This document shows, in pieces, positions 6,453 to 16,106 of a stretch of 64,000 nucleotides of DNA (position 1 is its first letter; each line of letters opens with the position of its first letter). Under the pieces are notes generated by a model. It was given only the letters and a program-made list of their open reading frames with translations. It had not been told where the DNA came from and did not search any database. The stretch comes from Nocardioides baculatus (GTDB lineage Bacteria > Actinomycetota > Actinomycetes > Propionibacteriales > Nocardioidaceae), in assembly GCF_016735675.1 (NCBI RefSeq), contig NZ_JAERSG010000008.1:104760-168759 (forward strand), in the 5' to 3' direction. The translations under genes and the position numbers were made by a program.

Positions 6453-7163
6453 GTGAGCACGCACATCGGCGCCCAGTCCGGCGACATCGCCTCCACCGTC
6501 CTCCTGCCCGGCGACCCGCTGCGGGCGAAGTGGATCGCGGAGACCTTCCTCGACGACGCCCGCTGCTACAGCGAGGTGCGCGGGATGTACGGCTTCACCG
6601 GCACGTGGAACGGCCAGCCGGTCTCCGTCCAGGGATCCGGCATGGGCCAGCCGTCGATGGCGATCTACGTCAACGAGCTGTTCAAGGACTACGACGTGCA
6701 GTCCGTCGTCCGGGTCGGCTCGTGCGGCGCGGTGACCGACGACGTCGCGGTCCGCGACGTCATCATCGCCTCCGGCGCCTGCACCGACTCCTCGATGAAC
6801 CGCATCGCCTTCCACGGCCTCGACTACGCACCCGTCGCGGACTTCGGGCTGCTGCGCGGCGCCGTGGAGGCGGCCGAGGCACGCGAGGGTGGCTCGCCGT
6901 TCCACGTCGGCCTGATCTTCTCCAGCGACTCGTTCTACTCCGCCCGCCCCGAGCTCCTCGGCGAGATGGTGAAGTACGGCGTCCTCGGCGTCGAGATGGA
7001 GGCCAGCGGGCTCTACACGCTCGCCGCGAAGTACCGCCGCAAGGCGCTCGCGATCTGCACCGTCTCCGACCACATCGTCACTGGCGAGGAGACGACCTCG
7101 CAGGAGCGCGAGCAGACCTTCGGCGAGATGGTCGAGATCGCGCTCACCGCTGCCTTGGCCTGA
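6453..7163 (+). CDS. deoD: DeoD-type purine-nucleoside phosphorylase
   Basis: A 236-residue hexameric-type purine nucleoside phosphorylase that cleaves purine (deoxy)nucleosides with phosphate. The visible motifs are the phosphate-binding LLPGDPLRAKWIAE, GSGMGQPS, RVGSCGAV, the ribose/base site VEMEASGLY and the catalytic Asp region TVSDHIVTGE. I chose the GTG at 6453 because it begins MSTHIGA..., the usual N-terminus, and follows a TAGCGT -10 by 7 nt; a longer frame back to 6372 would overlap nudC. It gives free purine bases, which may link to the heterocycle catabolism genes further along. Confidence 0.93.
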   Translation: MSTHIGAQSGDIASTVLLPGDPLRAKWIAETFLDDARCYSEVRGMYGFTGTWNGQPVSVQGSGMGQPSMAIYVNELFKDYDVQSVVRVGSCGAVTDDVAVRDVIIASGACTDSSMNRIAFHGLDYAPVADFGLLRGAVEAAEAREGGSPFHVGLIFSSDSFYSARPELLGEMVKYGVLGVEMEASGLYTLAAKYRRKALAICTVSDHIVTGEETTSQEREQTFGEMVEIALTAALA

Positions 7164-7190
7164 TCCTTCTCGGCCTCCGCTCCGTCCGCC

Positions 7191-7435
7191 TGGGTGGCGG
7201 CACACGACACCCGCTCCCGGCTGGGTGGCGGCACACGACACCCGCTCCCGGCTGGGTGGCGGCACACGACACCCGCTCCCGGCTGGGTGGCGGCACACGA
7301 CACCCGCTCCCGGCTGGGTGGCGGCACACGACATCCCCCAAGGGCATTTCGCTGTCGTATGCCGCCACCCAACATCCCGGGGACTGTTCGTATGCCGCCA
7401 CCCACCAACCCGGCACTGTCGTTCGCCGCCACTCA
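7191..7435. repeat. palindromic array of 31-bp repeats between convergent genes
   Basis: Five direct units, each beginning TGGGTGGCGGCACACGACA, start at 7191, 7222, 7253, 7284 and 7315, an exact 31-bp period; the fifth is incomplete. They are followed by three inverted units ending ...GCCGCCACCCA (7353-7371, 7385-7404, 7417-7435) at about 32-bp spacing. Any forward unit can pair with any inverted unit, with one constant mismatch (C in forward units against A in the first two inverted units). The array fills the gap between convergent deoD and adnB and could act as a two-way terminator or a REP-like element. There are no unique spacers, so it is not a CRISPR array. Confidence 0.85.
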
Positions 7436-7472
7436 CCGACGCACAGGGGCGCGGGGAGGTCGCGCCGACGGC

Positions 7473-10400
7473 TCAGAGGGCGAGCAGGGTCTCGAGCGCC
7501 GCGCGGTCGGGCAGGTCGGGGGGCTCGACAGTACGGCCGCTCCGGACGTAGTGGAACGCGGCGCGGACGTCCTCCAGCGGCGTGCCGGTGAGCTCAGACC
7601 ACGCGAGACGGTAGAGGGCGAGCTGGAGGGGGTCGGAGGTCTCGTGGCGGCTGGTCTTCCAGTCGACGACGAGGAAGCCACCTGAGGGCTCGGTGTAGAC
7701 CGCGTCGATCCGGCCGCGGACGACCTGGCCGGCGAGGACGAGCGCGAAGGGTGCTTCGACCGCGTGGGGCGCACGATCGCCGAACGGGCCGTCCTCGAAC
7801 CGCTTGACCACCTCACCGAGGTCGGCCTCGTCGTCGATCCCGGCATCGGCGCGACCGGGCAGCTCGTCGGGCTCGATGAGCGCCTGCTGGCCGAACCGGT
7901 GCTCGACCCAGGCGTGGAACGCCGTGCCGAAACGGGCAGCGGGAGCGGGCGGTCGCGGCATCGGACGGGCGAGCTCGCGGGCGAAGGCCTCGGGATCGTC
8001 GCGCAGGCGCGCCACCGAGGTGGCGGACAGGCTGTCGGGGAGCTCGAGGTCGACGATCGCGGCACGCTCGGCCCGCGCCTCGGTGAGCAGCTGCGCGAGG
8101 TCCTCGTCCCACTCCGCGACCCGTGCGGCCTCGACCATGTCGAGGTCCTCGTCAGGTGCGGTCGGGTCGACGCGCCTGACGAGCTCGGCGGCGGCCAGCC
8201 GTCTGCTCGCCTCCTCCCCCGGGCCCGGCACGGGCCACGGGCGGGAGGGGTCGACGTCGTCGTTGGGGTTGGGCGACTTCGGCGGCGGCTTGTCCAGCCA
8301 GTGCTCGACCGGCTCGCCCCACTCCTCGAGCTGGTCGCGGACCACGGCCTGGTAGTCGGAGGGACCGAACGGCGTCGCCCGCTGGCCCCAGACGTAGGAC
8401 GTCACCGAGAGGTGGTGCGCCGCGCGGGTGAACGCGACGTAGCCGAGGCGCAGCTCCTCCTCGGCGTCGTGGGCCTTGGTGGCGGCGCGGTAGGCGTCGA
8501 GCGCGCCCTTGTCGTGGCCGGTCAGCTGCGGCTGGTCGGCTCGGTCGCCCCGCAGCGGCGCCGGCAGGACCGCGGGTGAGGAGGTCCACAGGGTGCGCGA
8601 GCGGTTGCTCGGGAACTTCGTCTCGCCGACGCCGACGCAGAAGACGGACGACCACTCGAGGCCCTTGGCCCGGTGGACGGTGAGCAGCTTGACCGAGTCG
8701 GCGGCGGTCGGCGTCGCGACGTCGAGGCCGTTGCCCTGGTCGTCCTCGGCGGTGAGGTAGGCCAGTAGCGCCGGGAGCGTCACGTCGCCGTCGACGGACT
8801 GGAACTCCGCGACCGCCTTGACGAAGAGGTCGAGGTTGTCGCGGCGCGCCGCCGCGGCGGGCGAGGTCGCGGACGCCAGCTCGACGTCGACGCCGGTGGT
8901 GTCGATGATCCGGCGCACCACGTCGAGCAGCGGGTCGCCGACATGGGACCGAAGCCTGCGCAGCTCGGTGGCGAGGAGGGCGAAGCGGTCGAGCGCCTCG
9001 GCGGAGTAGGCCGCCTCGCCGGGTGACTCGACGGCGTCGCTCAGCGCGGGCAGCTCCGAGGCGTCGATCCCGTCGGCGATCTGGAGCAGGTGGTCGGCGA
9101 CGGATGCGGCCTCCTTGCGGCCGCGTACGCCGGCGATCTCGGCCGCACGCATCGCCAGCAACCTCAGGTCGCGTGGACCGATCGCCCACCGCGGGCCGGT
9201 CAGCAGGGTGAGCATCGACGAGTTGGCCGTGACGTCGTGCATCAGCGTCAGGGTCGCCACGACCTCGGCGACCTCGGGCAGCCGGATCAGGCCCGAGAGG
9301 CCGACGATCTCCACCGGGATCCCGGCAGACGTGAGGGTGTCGTAGACCTCCTCGCCCTGCGCGTTGTCGCGGCTCAGCACGCCGATGTCGGACCACGCGG
9401 TCCCCGACTCGTGGACCTCGCGCACCGATGCGGTGAGCCACGCCAGCTCGTCGGACGCCCGCTCGAAGACGCGGGCCTCGACGCGGCCCTCCCCCGCGAT
9501 CTCGGACGCGCGGAGCCGGGCGACCTTGTCGCCGTAGGCCGCGAGCAGCGGCTCGGCCAGCCGGTTGGCGACCTCGAGGATGCGGCGGTCCGAGCGGCGG
9601 TTGACCGTCAGCGGGAGCCGCCCGGCCTCACCGTCGGCGGCCGGGAAGGTCTCGGCGAAGTTGAGGATGTTGGAGACCGACGCGCCGCGCCACCCGTAGA
9701 TCGCCTGGTTGGGGTCGCCGACCGCCATCACCGGGTGACCGCCGCCGAAGAGCCGGGCGAGCATGGTGGCCTGGGCGACGGAGGTGTCCTGGTACTCGTC
9801 CAGCATGACGACCTTGAACCGCGCCCGCTCGAGCTCGCCCACCTCGGGCTGGTCGTCGACGAGCCGGGCGGCGAGGGCGATCTGGTCGCCGAAGTCCATC
9901 AGCCCGAGGTCGGCCTTGAGGGTGCGGTAGCCGCGGACGAGCTGGAGCAGCTCAGCCCGGCGGTCGATCGCGTTGATCGCCTTCGCGGGCGGCTCGAGGT
10001 AGGTCTTGCGGGCCTTGCCGGCCTGCTCCTCGGCGATCGCACGCTCGAATCCGCGGCGTGCCTCCTCGTCGGTGCGGCGTACGTCGTCCTCGTCGACGAG
10101 GTGCTCGCTCATCGCGCCGTCGAGGGCGAGGAGGTTCTGGATGGCGGTCGCGGGATGGTCGGTCAGCAGCTCGATGTGGCCCGTGAACCGCTCGATCACC
10201 CGGGCGCCGAGCTGGTAGCGCGAGGCGTCGGACACGACTCTGGTGTCGGGCTCGTGGCCGATCCGCAGCCCGTGGTCGGTGAGGAGCGCGGCCGCGTAGG
10301 CGTGGTAGGTCGCGACCGTCGGCTCGAGGACGTCCTCGCCCTCGGCCACGACCGACCGGTCGAGCAGTCCGGCGGCGCCGAGCGCAGCCGTGACCCGGTG

Positions 10401-10676
10401 GCGCAGCTCGGCGGCGGCCTTGGTGGTGAAGGTCAGGCCGAGGACCTCCTCGGGACGGACCTTGCCGGTGGCGACCAGCCAGACGACGCGCTGCGCCATC
10501 AGGGTCGTCTTGCCGCTGCCGGCGCCGGCGACCACGACGGTCGGGCGGAGCGGGGCAGTGATCGCCGCCCACTGCTCGTCACTGGCGGCGTGCTCGGCTC
10601 CCATGAGGACCCGCAGGTCCTCGGGGGTGTCGATGCGGAGGGGCTCACGGGTGGGTGTGTCGCGCGGCTCGGTCAC
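7473..10676 (-). CDS. adnB: AdnB subunit of the AdnAB helicase-nuclease
   Basis: A 1067-residue protein: UvrD-like motor with Walker A GAGSGKT and motifs DEYQDTSVAQ, GDPNQAIYGWRGA, LTVHRAKGLEWSSVF and VAFTRAAHHLSV, followed by a RecB-type nuclease domain (RGRIDAVYTE..., VVDWKTS, QLALYRL). AdnAB resects DNA double-strand ends in actinobacteria, replacing RecBCD. The start is the GTG at 10676, which overlaps the adnA stop (GTGA), so the two are translationally coupled. A longer open frame reaches 11522 but that part only runs antisense-frame through adnA. It is the counterpart of Rv3201c. Confidence 0.93.
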   Translation of the reverse strand: MTEPRDTPTREPLRIDTPEDLRVLMGAEHAASDEQWAAITAPLRPTVVVAGAGSGKTTLMAQRVVWLVATGKVRPEEVLGLTFTTKAAAELRHRVTAALGAAGLLDRSVVAEGEDVLEPTVATYHAYAAALLTDHGLRIGHEPDTRVVSDASRYQLGARVIERFTGHIELLTDHPATAIQNLLALDGAMSEHLVDEDDVRRTDEEARRGFERAIAEEQAGKARKTYLEPPAKAINAIDRRAELLQLVRGYRTLKADLGLMDFGDQIALAARLVDDQPEVGELERARFKVVMLDEYQDTSVAQATMLARLFGGGHPVMAVGDPNQAIYGWRGASVSNILNFAETFPAADGEAGRLPLTVNRRSDRRILEVANRLAEPLLAAYGDKVARLRASEIAGEGRVEARVFERASDELAWLTASVREVHESGTAWSDIGVLSRDNAQGEEVYDTLTSAGIPVEIVGLSGLIRLPEVAEVVATLTLMHDVTANSSMLTLLTGPRWAIGPRDLRLLAMRAAEIAGVRGRKEAASVADHLLQIADGIDASELPALSDAVESPGEAAYSAEALDRFALLATELRRLRSHVGDPLLDVVRRIIDTTGVDVELASATSPAAAARRDNLDLFVKAVAEFQSVDGDVTLPALLAYLTAEDDQGNGLDVATPTAADSVKLLTVHRAKGLEWSSVFCVGVGETKFPSNRSRTLWTSSPAVLPAPLRGDRADQPQLTGHDKGALDAYRAATKAHDAEEELRLGYVAFTRAAHHLSVTSYVWGQRATPFGPSDYQAVVRDQLEEWGEPVEHWLDKPPPKSPNPNDDVDPSRPWPVPGPGEEASRRLAAAELVRRVDPTAPDEDLDMVEAARVAEWDEDLAQLLTEARAERAAIVDLELPDSLSATSVARLRDDPEAFARELARPMPRPPAPAARFGTAFHAWVEHRFGQQALIEPDELPGRADAGIDDEADLGEVVKRFEDGPFGDRAPHAVEAPFALVLAGQVVRGRIDAVYTEPSGGFLVVDWKTSRHETSDPLQLALYRLAWSELTGTPLEDVRAAFHYVRSGRTVEPPDLPDRAALETLLAL

Positions 10677-13600
10677 TGGACGGTCACGCTCCCGGCGCCC
10701 TTGGCGGGGCAGATGGCGACGAACGGGCAGTCGCGGCAGTGCTGGCCGGCCACCGCGGGGAAGGTCTCGTCCCGCACCAGCTGGGCGGCGCGGGCGAGAC
10801 CGGCGCGCAGGACCAGGCGTTCGGCGCCGGCGTCGTCGTGGGCCGGCTGGGCCTGGACCTTGGCGACGGCGGACTCGTCGTCGATGCCGAGCTGCACCAG
10901 CTCGGCGCCGCCCGAGGCGACCGACCGGCCCGCCGCCTCGTCGACGGCGCCCGCATCCACGGCGTACTGGTAGAGGGCGAGCTGGAGGTTGGCCGCGACA
11001 GCAGGCCCGGTCGGCGCCGCGCGGGCGCTCTTGAAGTCGACGACGACCACGCGCCCCGCGTCGTCGATCTCGAGGCGGTCGGCGAAACCGGTGAGCATGA
11101 CCGGGCGACCGTCGACGTCGACGACGCTCTGGAAGCGCTGCTCGGCGCCCAGGAACTCCCGCGGGTTGGTGGTGTGCCACTGGACGAAGCGGCCCACGGC
11201 CTTGCGGATCCGGGCGAGCTCGCGCTGGCGCGACCACGGGGTGCGGAACGCGAGCCGGTCCCAGATCGCCTCGACCTCGGCCATCAGCGGATCGACCTCG
11301 GCGGGCAGCTCGCCGTCGGCGACCCGCTCGGCGAGGGCGTGGAGGACCTGGCCGAGGTTGGCGGACTGGTGCACGGCCGACACCCCGCCGGCCTCGCGCT
11401 CGAAGAACCACTGGGCCGGGCAGACCAGGATCGACTCGAGCATGCTGGCGGAGATCGGGACCGGTCGCTCGGGGTCGCGGATCGGCTCGACCGACCGCGT
11501 CGCGCTCCGGGTGCCCCACCACGTGGACGGGTCTGCGGCCGGCACCAGCTGGCGGCCGTCGACCTCCTCTGCCGCGAGTGCGGCCAGCCGCCGTGCGGCG
11601 GCCTCACGCAGGGCGGGCGGCACGAGCGGGTCGGCGGCGTTGCGGCGGAGCTCGGCGACGAGTCCGCCCAGCGACAGCGGTCGCGGCGGGCGGCCGTCCT
11701 GGTGCTCGATCGTCACGCCCAGCTCCTCGAGGAAGCGGGACGGCTGCTCACCGTCGTCGTCGGGCGACTTCACCGCGCTCACGACCAGGCGGCGGCGGGC
11801 GCGGGTGCAGGCGACGTAGAAGAGCCGGCGCTCCTCCATCAGCAGCGCACGCGAGGTCACCGGGGGTACGAGGTCGGGGTGCCCGGCACCGTCGACGCCG
11901 ATGCGGTCGGCGCCGAGCAGGGTCGTCCGACGACGCAGGTCGGGCCAGCCCTCCTGCTGGACGTGGGCGACGACGACGAGGTCCCACTCGAGGCCCTTGG
12001 AGCGGTGGGCGGTCAGCAGCCGGACGGCCGCGCCGCGGACCCCGCGCTCGGCGAGGGTGTCGGCCGGGAGCTGCTGGGCGACGACGCTGGCGAAGAACGC
12101 ACCGACGCCGACGTGGTCGCGCTGGTCGACGGCGCGCGAGGCGAGCTCGAAGAGCGCGACGATCGCGTCGAGGTCGCGGTGGGCCCGCCGGGCGCCGGCG
12201 CCGGCGACGTCGACCTGGCGACGGAGCCGCTCGGGCCAGGACGTCGACGACCAGAGGTGCCAGAGCAGGTCCTCGACACCCGCCCGCTCGGTGAGCATCC
12301 GGGCGCCCTCGGCGAGCAGGTCGGCGAGGGCCGCGGCCCGCTCCACGTCAGGTCCCTCGATCCCGTCGAGGAAGCCCCGCTCGACCACGGCCAGCCGCAG
12401 CAGCTCGCGCGAGGTGCGGCGCGCGTCGGGGTCGGCCAGCTCCTTCTCGCGGGTGCGGAGGCGGCGGACGAGGGCGCGCAGGTCGGAGGCGTCGAGGCCG
12501 CCGAGGGGCGACAGGAGCAGCGACTCGACCCGACCGGGGTCGAGGTAGTCGGGTGAGTCGGGGTCGTCGTTGTCGAGGTTGACCACGGCACGCAGCGCGT
12601 CGAGGAGCGGGATGACGGCCGGGTCGCGGACGAGCGGCAGGTCGTCGGAGGCCACCTCGACGGGTACGCCTGCCGCGGCCAGCGCGCGGCGCAGGGGCGG
12701 GATGCTGGTGCGGCCCGACCGGACGAGGACCGCCATCCGCTCCCACGCGATGCCGTCCTCGAGGTGCGCGCGGCGCAGCAGGTCGGCCAGCCGCTCCGCC
12801 TCGGCCCGCTCGGTGTCGTAGGTGATCACCTCGACGCGACCGTCGCCCTGCGGGCCGGGGACGGCCTCCGGGGACAGGAAGGCGTCGCGCGCGTCCGCGC
12901 TGATGCTGCCGGTCAGCGTGAGCCGGGCCGCCACGCGACCGGCGGCGAGCAGGATCCGCGGACCGAAGCGTCGGGTGCGTCGCAGCACCACCACCGGCGC
13001 CGGAGTGCCCGCGCTCGTCGGGAAGGCGGCCGGGAAGTCGAGGATGCCCCGGACGTCGGCGCCGCGGAAGCCGTAGATCGACTGGTGCGGATCGCCCACG
13101 ACGGTGAGGTTGCGGCCGTCGCCGGCCAGCGCCCGGAGCAGGGCGACCTGGCCGGGGTCGGTGTCCTGGTACTCGTCCACGAAGACGTGTGACCAGCGGG
13201 CCCGCAGCTCGTCGCGGTGGGTCTCGGCCTCGATCACTGCGCGGCGGATCAGGTCGGAGTAGTCGGTGGCGCCGAGGTTGTCGAGGACCGTGAGGTACTG
13301 CTCGAGGAACAGACCGGCGGCGATCAGCTCGGGCAGGTCGTGCTCGATGCCCAACGCGCGGAGACCGGCGGGGTCCAGCCCCTTCTCGCGAGCACGCGCC
13401 AGCACGGCCTGCACCTCGCGCACGAACCCGCGCGTGCCGACGGCCCGGCGCAGCTGGTCGGGCCAGACGACCGACTCCGGGTTGTCGCGGAGCAGCTCGC
13501 GCAGCACCACGTCTGCCTCCGGTGCGGACAGCAGCCGGATGGCGCCCTCGTAGAGCTCGGCCGGCGCGTACTTGCGCACCAGGGCGTAGGCGAAGGAGTG

Positions 13601-13912
13601 GAACGTCGAGCACGAGGAGGCGGCCGTCGTGCGCGCGACACGTGCGGTCACCCGGTCGCGCAGCTGCTCGGCGGCCTTGCGGGAGAAGGTGAGGGCGAGC
13701 ACCGCGTCGGGCGAGGCGCCACGGTGCTCGATGCGGTCGACGATCGCCTCGACGAGGGTCGTCGTCTTGCCGGTGCCGGGACCGGCGAGGACGAGGAGCG
13801 GGCCGCCCTCGTGGTCGACGACGCGCTGCTGGTGCTCGTCGAGCTCGGGCACCACGACCGAGCGGTCGGGGGCCACCAGCCGGTAGCGGGTCGTCGTACT
13901 CACAGGCGACAC
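10673..13912 (-). CDS. adnA: AdnA subunit of the AdnAB helicase-nuclease
   Basis: A 1079-residue protein with an SF1 motor (Walker A GPGTGKT, VDEYQDTDPGQ, GDPHQSIYGFRGA, LTAHRSKGLEWDLVVV, ACTRARRRLVV) and a C-terminal RecB-family nuclease (TGFADRLEI, VVVDFKS, QLALYQY). Cysteines in ILVCPAQWFF and in HCRDCPFVAICPAKG would bind a 4Fe-4S cluster as in AddB/AdnA nucleases. Starts GTG 13912 or GTG 13903 are both possible. It is the counterpart of Rv3202c. Together with adnB it forms a complete two-gene resection machine. Confidence 0.93.
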   Translation of the reverse strand: MSPVSTTTRYRLVAPDRSVVVPELDEHQQRVVDHEGGPLLVLAGPGTGKTTTLVEAIVDRIEHRGASPDAVLALTFSRKAAEQLRDRVTARVARTTAASSCSTFHSFAYALVRKYAPAELYEGAIRLLSAPEADVVLRELLRDNPESVVWPDQLRRAVGTRGFVREVQAVLARAREKGLDPAGLRALGIEHDLPELIAAGLFLEQYLTVLDNLGATDYSDLIRRAVIEAETHRDELRARWSHVFVDEYQDTDPGQVALLRALAGDGRNLTVVGDPHQSIYGFRGADVRGILDFPAAFPTSAGTPAPVVVLRRTRRFGPRILLAAGRVAARLTLTGSISADARDAFLSPEAVPGPQGDGRVEVITYDTERAEAERLADLLRRAHLEDGIAWERMAVLVRSGRTSIPPLRRALAAAGVPVEVASDDLPLVRDPAVIPLLDALRAVVNLDNDDPDSPDYLDPGRVESLLLSPLGGLDASDLRALVRRLRTREKELADPDARRTSRELLRLAVVERGFLDGIEGPDVERAAALADLLAEGARMLTERAGVEDLLWHLWSSTSWPERLRRQVDVAGAGARRAHRDLDAIVALFELASRAVDQRDHVGVGAFFASVVAQQLPADTLAERGVRGAAVRLLTAHRSKGLEWDLVVVAHVQQEGWPDLRRRTTLLGADRIGVDGAGHPDLVPPVTSRALLMEERRLFYVACTRARRRLVVSAVKSPDDDGEQPSRFLEELGVTIEHQDGRPPRPLSLGGLVAELRRNAADPLVPPALREAAARRLAALAAEEVDGRQLVPAADPSTWWGTRSATRSVEPIRDPERPVPISASMLESILVCPAQWFFEREAGGVSAVHQSANLGQVLHALAERVADGELPAEVDPLMAEVEAIWDRLAFRTPWSRQRELARIRKAVGRFVQWHTTNPREFLGAEQRFQSVVDVDGRPVMLTGFADRLEIDDAGRVVVVDFKSARAAPTGPAVAANLQLALYQYAVDAGAVDEAAGRSVASGGAELVQLGIDDESAVAKVQAQPAHDDAGAERLVLRAGLARAAQLVRDETFPAVAGQHCRDCPFVAICPAKGAGSVTVQ

Positions 13913-13963
13913 CCCATCACGCGGGACCGACAGTTGGCTGCCGGCCCCGCGGAGGGTGGTGGA

Positions 13964-15070
13964 TCAGGACAGGTCGACGATCGCGGCGACGGGGCCGCCG
14001 CCCTCGGGACCCTGGTGGGCCGCGGAGACCGACACGAAGACGGCCGGGTCACCCGTGACGGCGGCGGTGACGCCGCCGACGCACGCCTTGATCTGGCGGT
14101 GCCAGTGCACGTCGGAGTCGTCGAGCATCGCGTTGCGGCGCCCGCGGACCATGCCGTCCTGGCTGGCCTCGCACTTGAGGAAGACGTTGACGAGCCGGCC
14201 GTCGAGGTCGTCGGTGCGGGGGCGCTCGGGCAGGTCGAGGCCGGCGGAGCGGATCGCCTCCCAGATGCCGTCGGCGTCGAGCGCGTCCTTCATCACCGAG
14301 TGGCCGATGCGGTACTTGCCGCCGACGCCCAACGCGTTGCCGACGACGACGATCTGCGCCTGGTCGAGCTCGACGCCCGAGGAGCAGGACGCCACCGAGG
14401 AGAACAGCTCCCGGTTGTGCATGACGTCGGCGTCGGTGGGCATCTCGATCTCGCCGAGGGCGACGGCGATGCCGAGGCCGGTGGTGCCGTTGGAGAGGTC
14501 CATCGACTCGTGGGTGTGCTCGGTCCACACGGTCTTGCCGCGCGACTTGGCGTCGCGGATGGTGTGGATGGTCAGCAGCGGGGTCTTGGTCTGCACGTAG
14601 TGCACGTCGGCGGGGTCGGTGATCCCGGCGCGCTCCATCGCGACCTTCACACCGGCGGCGACCTTCTCGATCATCGCGACGTAGCCGATCTCCTCGGGCA
14701 GGAGCGGCTCGCTCATCGCGAAGCCGGCGGTGAGCCGCATCTCCTCGCGCGACGGGTCGTCCTCGGGCACGTCGGTGGTCGCGAAGATGGTGGCGTGGGG
14801 GCTGATCACGCCGTCGGTGCCGCCCGACCACACGATCGGGACGCCCTTGACCTGCTCGGGGTCGGCGCCCTTGGCGACGAGCGCCTCGCGGAAGGCGCGG
14901 TCGGCGATGATCCGGGTGTAGTCGTTGACGCCGCCGTTGCCCTCGGTCTTGCCGATGATGGCGAAGACGCGGTCGGCCGCGATGGTGCCCTCGTCGATGA
15001 GCTTGGTGAGCTCCGAGGCGTCGGCGACCGAGTGGATCGGGACCTTGCGGACTTCGATGGCGCTGGGCAT
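13964..15070 (-). CDS. ring-opening amidohydrolase (barbiturase / cyanuric acid hydrolase family)
   Basis: A 368-residue member of the AtzD/TrzD/barbiturase family, which hydrolyses cyclic ureides (cyanuric acid, barbituric acid). The family has three homologous domains, each giving one Ser-Lys pair. All are present: K41 (KTEGNG) and S82 (SGGTDG), K162 (TKTPLL) and S230/S231 (SCSSG), K299 (FLKCEAS) and S349 (SVSAAHQG), with the closing loop GPEGGGPV. Length is as usual. It lies 21 nt after carbamate kinase with a good AAAGGA site, so it is in the same operon. The exact substrate cannot be read from sequence; barbiturate or a related cyclic ureide is the inference from context. Confidence 0.88.
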   Translation of the reverse strand: MPSAIEVRKVPIHSVADASELTKLIDEGTIAADRVFAIIGKTEGNGGVNDYTRIIADRAFREALVAKGADPEQVKGVPIVWSGGTDGVISPHATIFATTDVPEDDPSREEMRLTAGFAMSEPLLPEEIGYVAMIEKVAAGVKVAMERAGITDPADVHYVQTKTPLLTIHTIRDAKSRGKTVWTEHTHESMDLSNGTTGLGIAVALGEIEMPTDADVMHNRELFSSVASCSSGVELDQAQIVVVGNALGVGGKYRIGHSVMKDALDADGIWEAIRSAGLDLPERPRTDDLDGRLVNVFLKCEASQDGMVRGRRNAMLDDSDVHWHRQIKACVGGVTAAVTGDPAVFVSVSAAHQGPEGGGPVAAIVDLS

Positions 15071-15091
15071 GCGGTTTCCTTTCGGGACGGG

Positions 15092-16027
15092 TCAGGCGGG
15101 TACGACGACGGTGCCGGCGTCGCCGGCGACCGCTGCGGTGATCTGGTCGAGGCTGGTGATGACGCCGGTGCGGCCGGTGGTCTCGACGAACCGGCAGACG
15201 GCGTCGACCTTGGGCCCCATCGAGCCGGACGCAAAGTGGCCCTCGTCGGCGTACGCCCGCAGCTCGGCGACGGTGAGGCGGCCGAGCGGCTCGGCGTCGG
15301 GACGGCCCCAGCGGACGACGGCGTGGGGTACGTCGGTGGCGATGACGAGGACGTCGGCGCCCGTCGTGTCGGCGAGGAGCGACGCGCCGAGGTCCTTGTC
15401 GATGACGGCCTCGACACCGACGAGCGAGCCGTCGGGACGGCGTACGTGCGGGATGCCGCCACCCCCGTTGGCGATCACGACGAAGCCGGACTCGATCAGC
15501 GCGAGCACGGCCGGCGCGTCGAGGATCTCCCGCGGCTCGGGCGAGGCGACGACGCGGCGCCAGCCCTTCTCACCGCGGTCCTCCCAGGTCTCGCCGTGGC
15601 CCATCAGGACCTTGGCCTCGGCCTCGGGGAGGTGGCGGCCGATCGGCTTGGTGGGCGTGGTGAAGCCCTCGTCGTCGGCGTCGACGAGCGTGCGGGTCAC
15701 GACCGCGGCACTGCGGCGGTCGACCGACCGGACGGCGAGCTCGCGGTCGAGCGCGTCCATCAGCACGAAGCCGAGCGTGGCCTGCGTCTGCGCACCGCAC
15801 CAGTCCAGCGGGACGGGAGGTACGACGGCCGCGGCCAGCTCGTTCTTCACCAGGAGGTTGCCGACCTGGGGACCGTTGCCGTGGGTGATGACGACCTCGT
15901 GGTCGTGCTCGAGGAGACCGGCGACCGCGGCCATGGCGACCTGGGCGGCGGCGATCTGGTCCTCCGGGCGCGCGCGGCCGTCGGCGTTCGTCATCGCGTT
16001 GCCGCCGAGCGCGAGCAGGACCCTCAT
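15092..16027 (-). CDS. arcC: carbamate kinase
   Basis: A 311-residue amino-acid-kinase-fold enzyme that makes ATP and carbamate from carbamoyl phosphate and ADP. The visible motifs are LLALGGNAM at the N-terminus, ITHGNGPQVGN, ANGGGGIPHVRR and EAVIDKDLGASLLA. There is no arginine deiminase or ornithine carbamoyltransferase gene nearby. Instead it is the first gene of an operon with a ring-opening amidohydrolase, and the window also holds FdrA/DUF1116/DUF2877 genes, so it probably drains carbamoyl phosphate formed in ureide breakdown. The start is ATG 16027; the longer open frame upstream crosses the divergent promoter. Confidence 0.93.
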   Translation of the reverse strand: MRVLLALGGNAMTNADGRARPEDQIAAAQVAMAAVAGLLEHDHEVVITHGNGPQVGNLLVKNELAAAVVPPVPLDWCGAQTQATLGFVLMDALDRELAVRSVDRRSAAVVTRTLVDADDEGFTTPTKPIGRHLPEAEAKVLMGHGETWEDRGEKGWRRVVASPEPREILDAPAVLALIESGFVVIANGGGGIPHVRRPDGSLVGVEAVIDKDLGASLLADTTGADVLVIATDVPHAVVRWGRPDAEPLGRLTVAELRAYADEGHFASGSMGPKVDAVCRFVETTGRTGVITSLDQITAAVAGDAGTVVVPA

Positions 16028-16106
16028 GGCGCAACCGTAGTGATCGCGGCCACTCCGTCCCCACGGCAGATTCGGCCAACGACAGAGGGTTTCGCTGGCA
16101 ATACTT

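Noticed and set aside
7191..7435. CRISPR array
   Set aside because: The 31-bp units are contiguous with no unique spacers, three are inverted, and no cas gene is present.
10677..11522. N-terminal extension of adnB (frame open to 11522)
   Set aside because: The extension lies inside adnA in another frame, is Arg/Pro-rich and lacks helicase homology; GTG 10676 gives a normal AdnB N-terminus.
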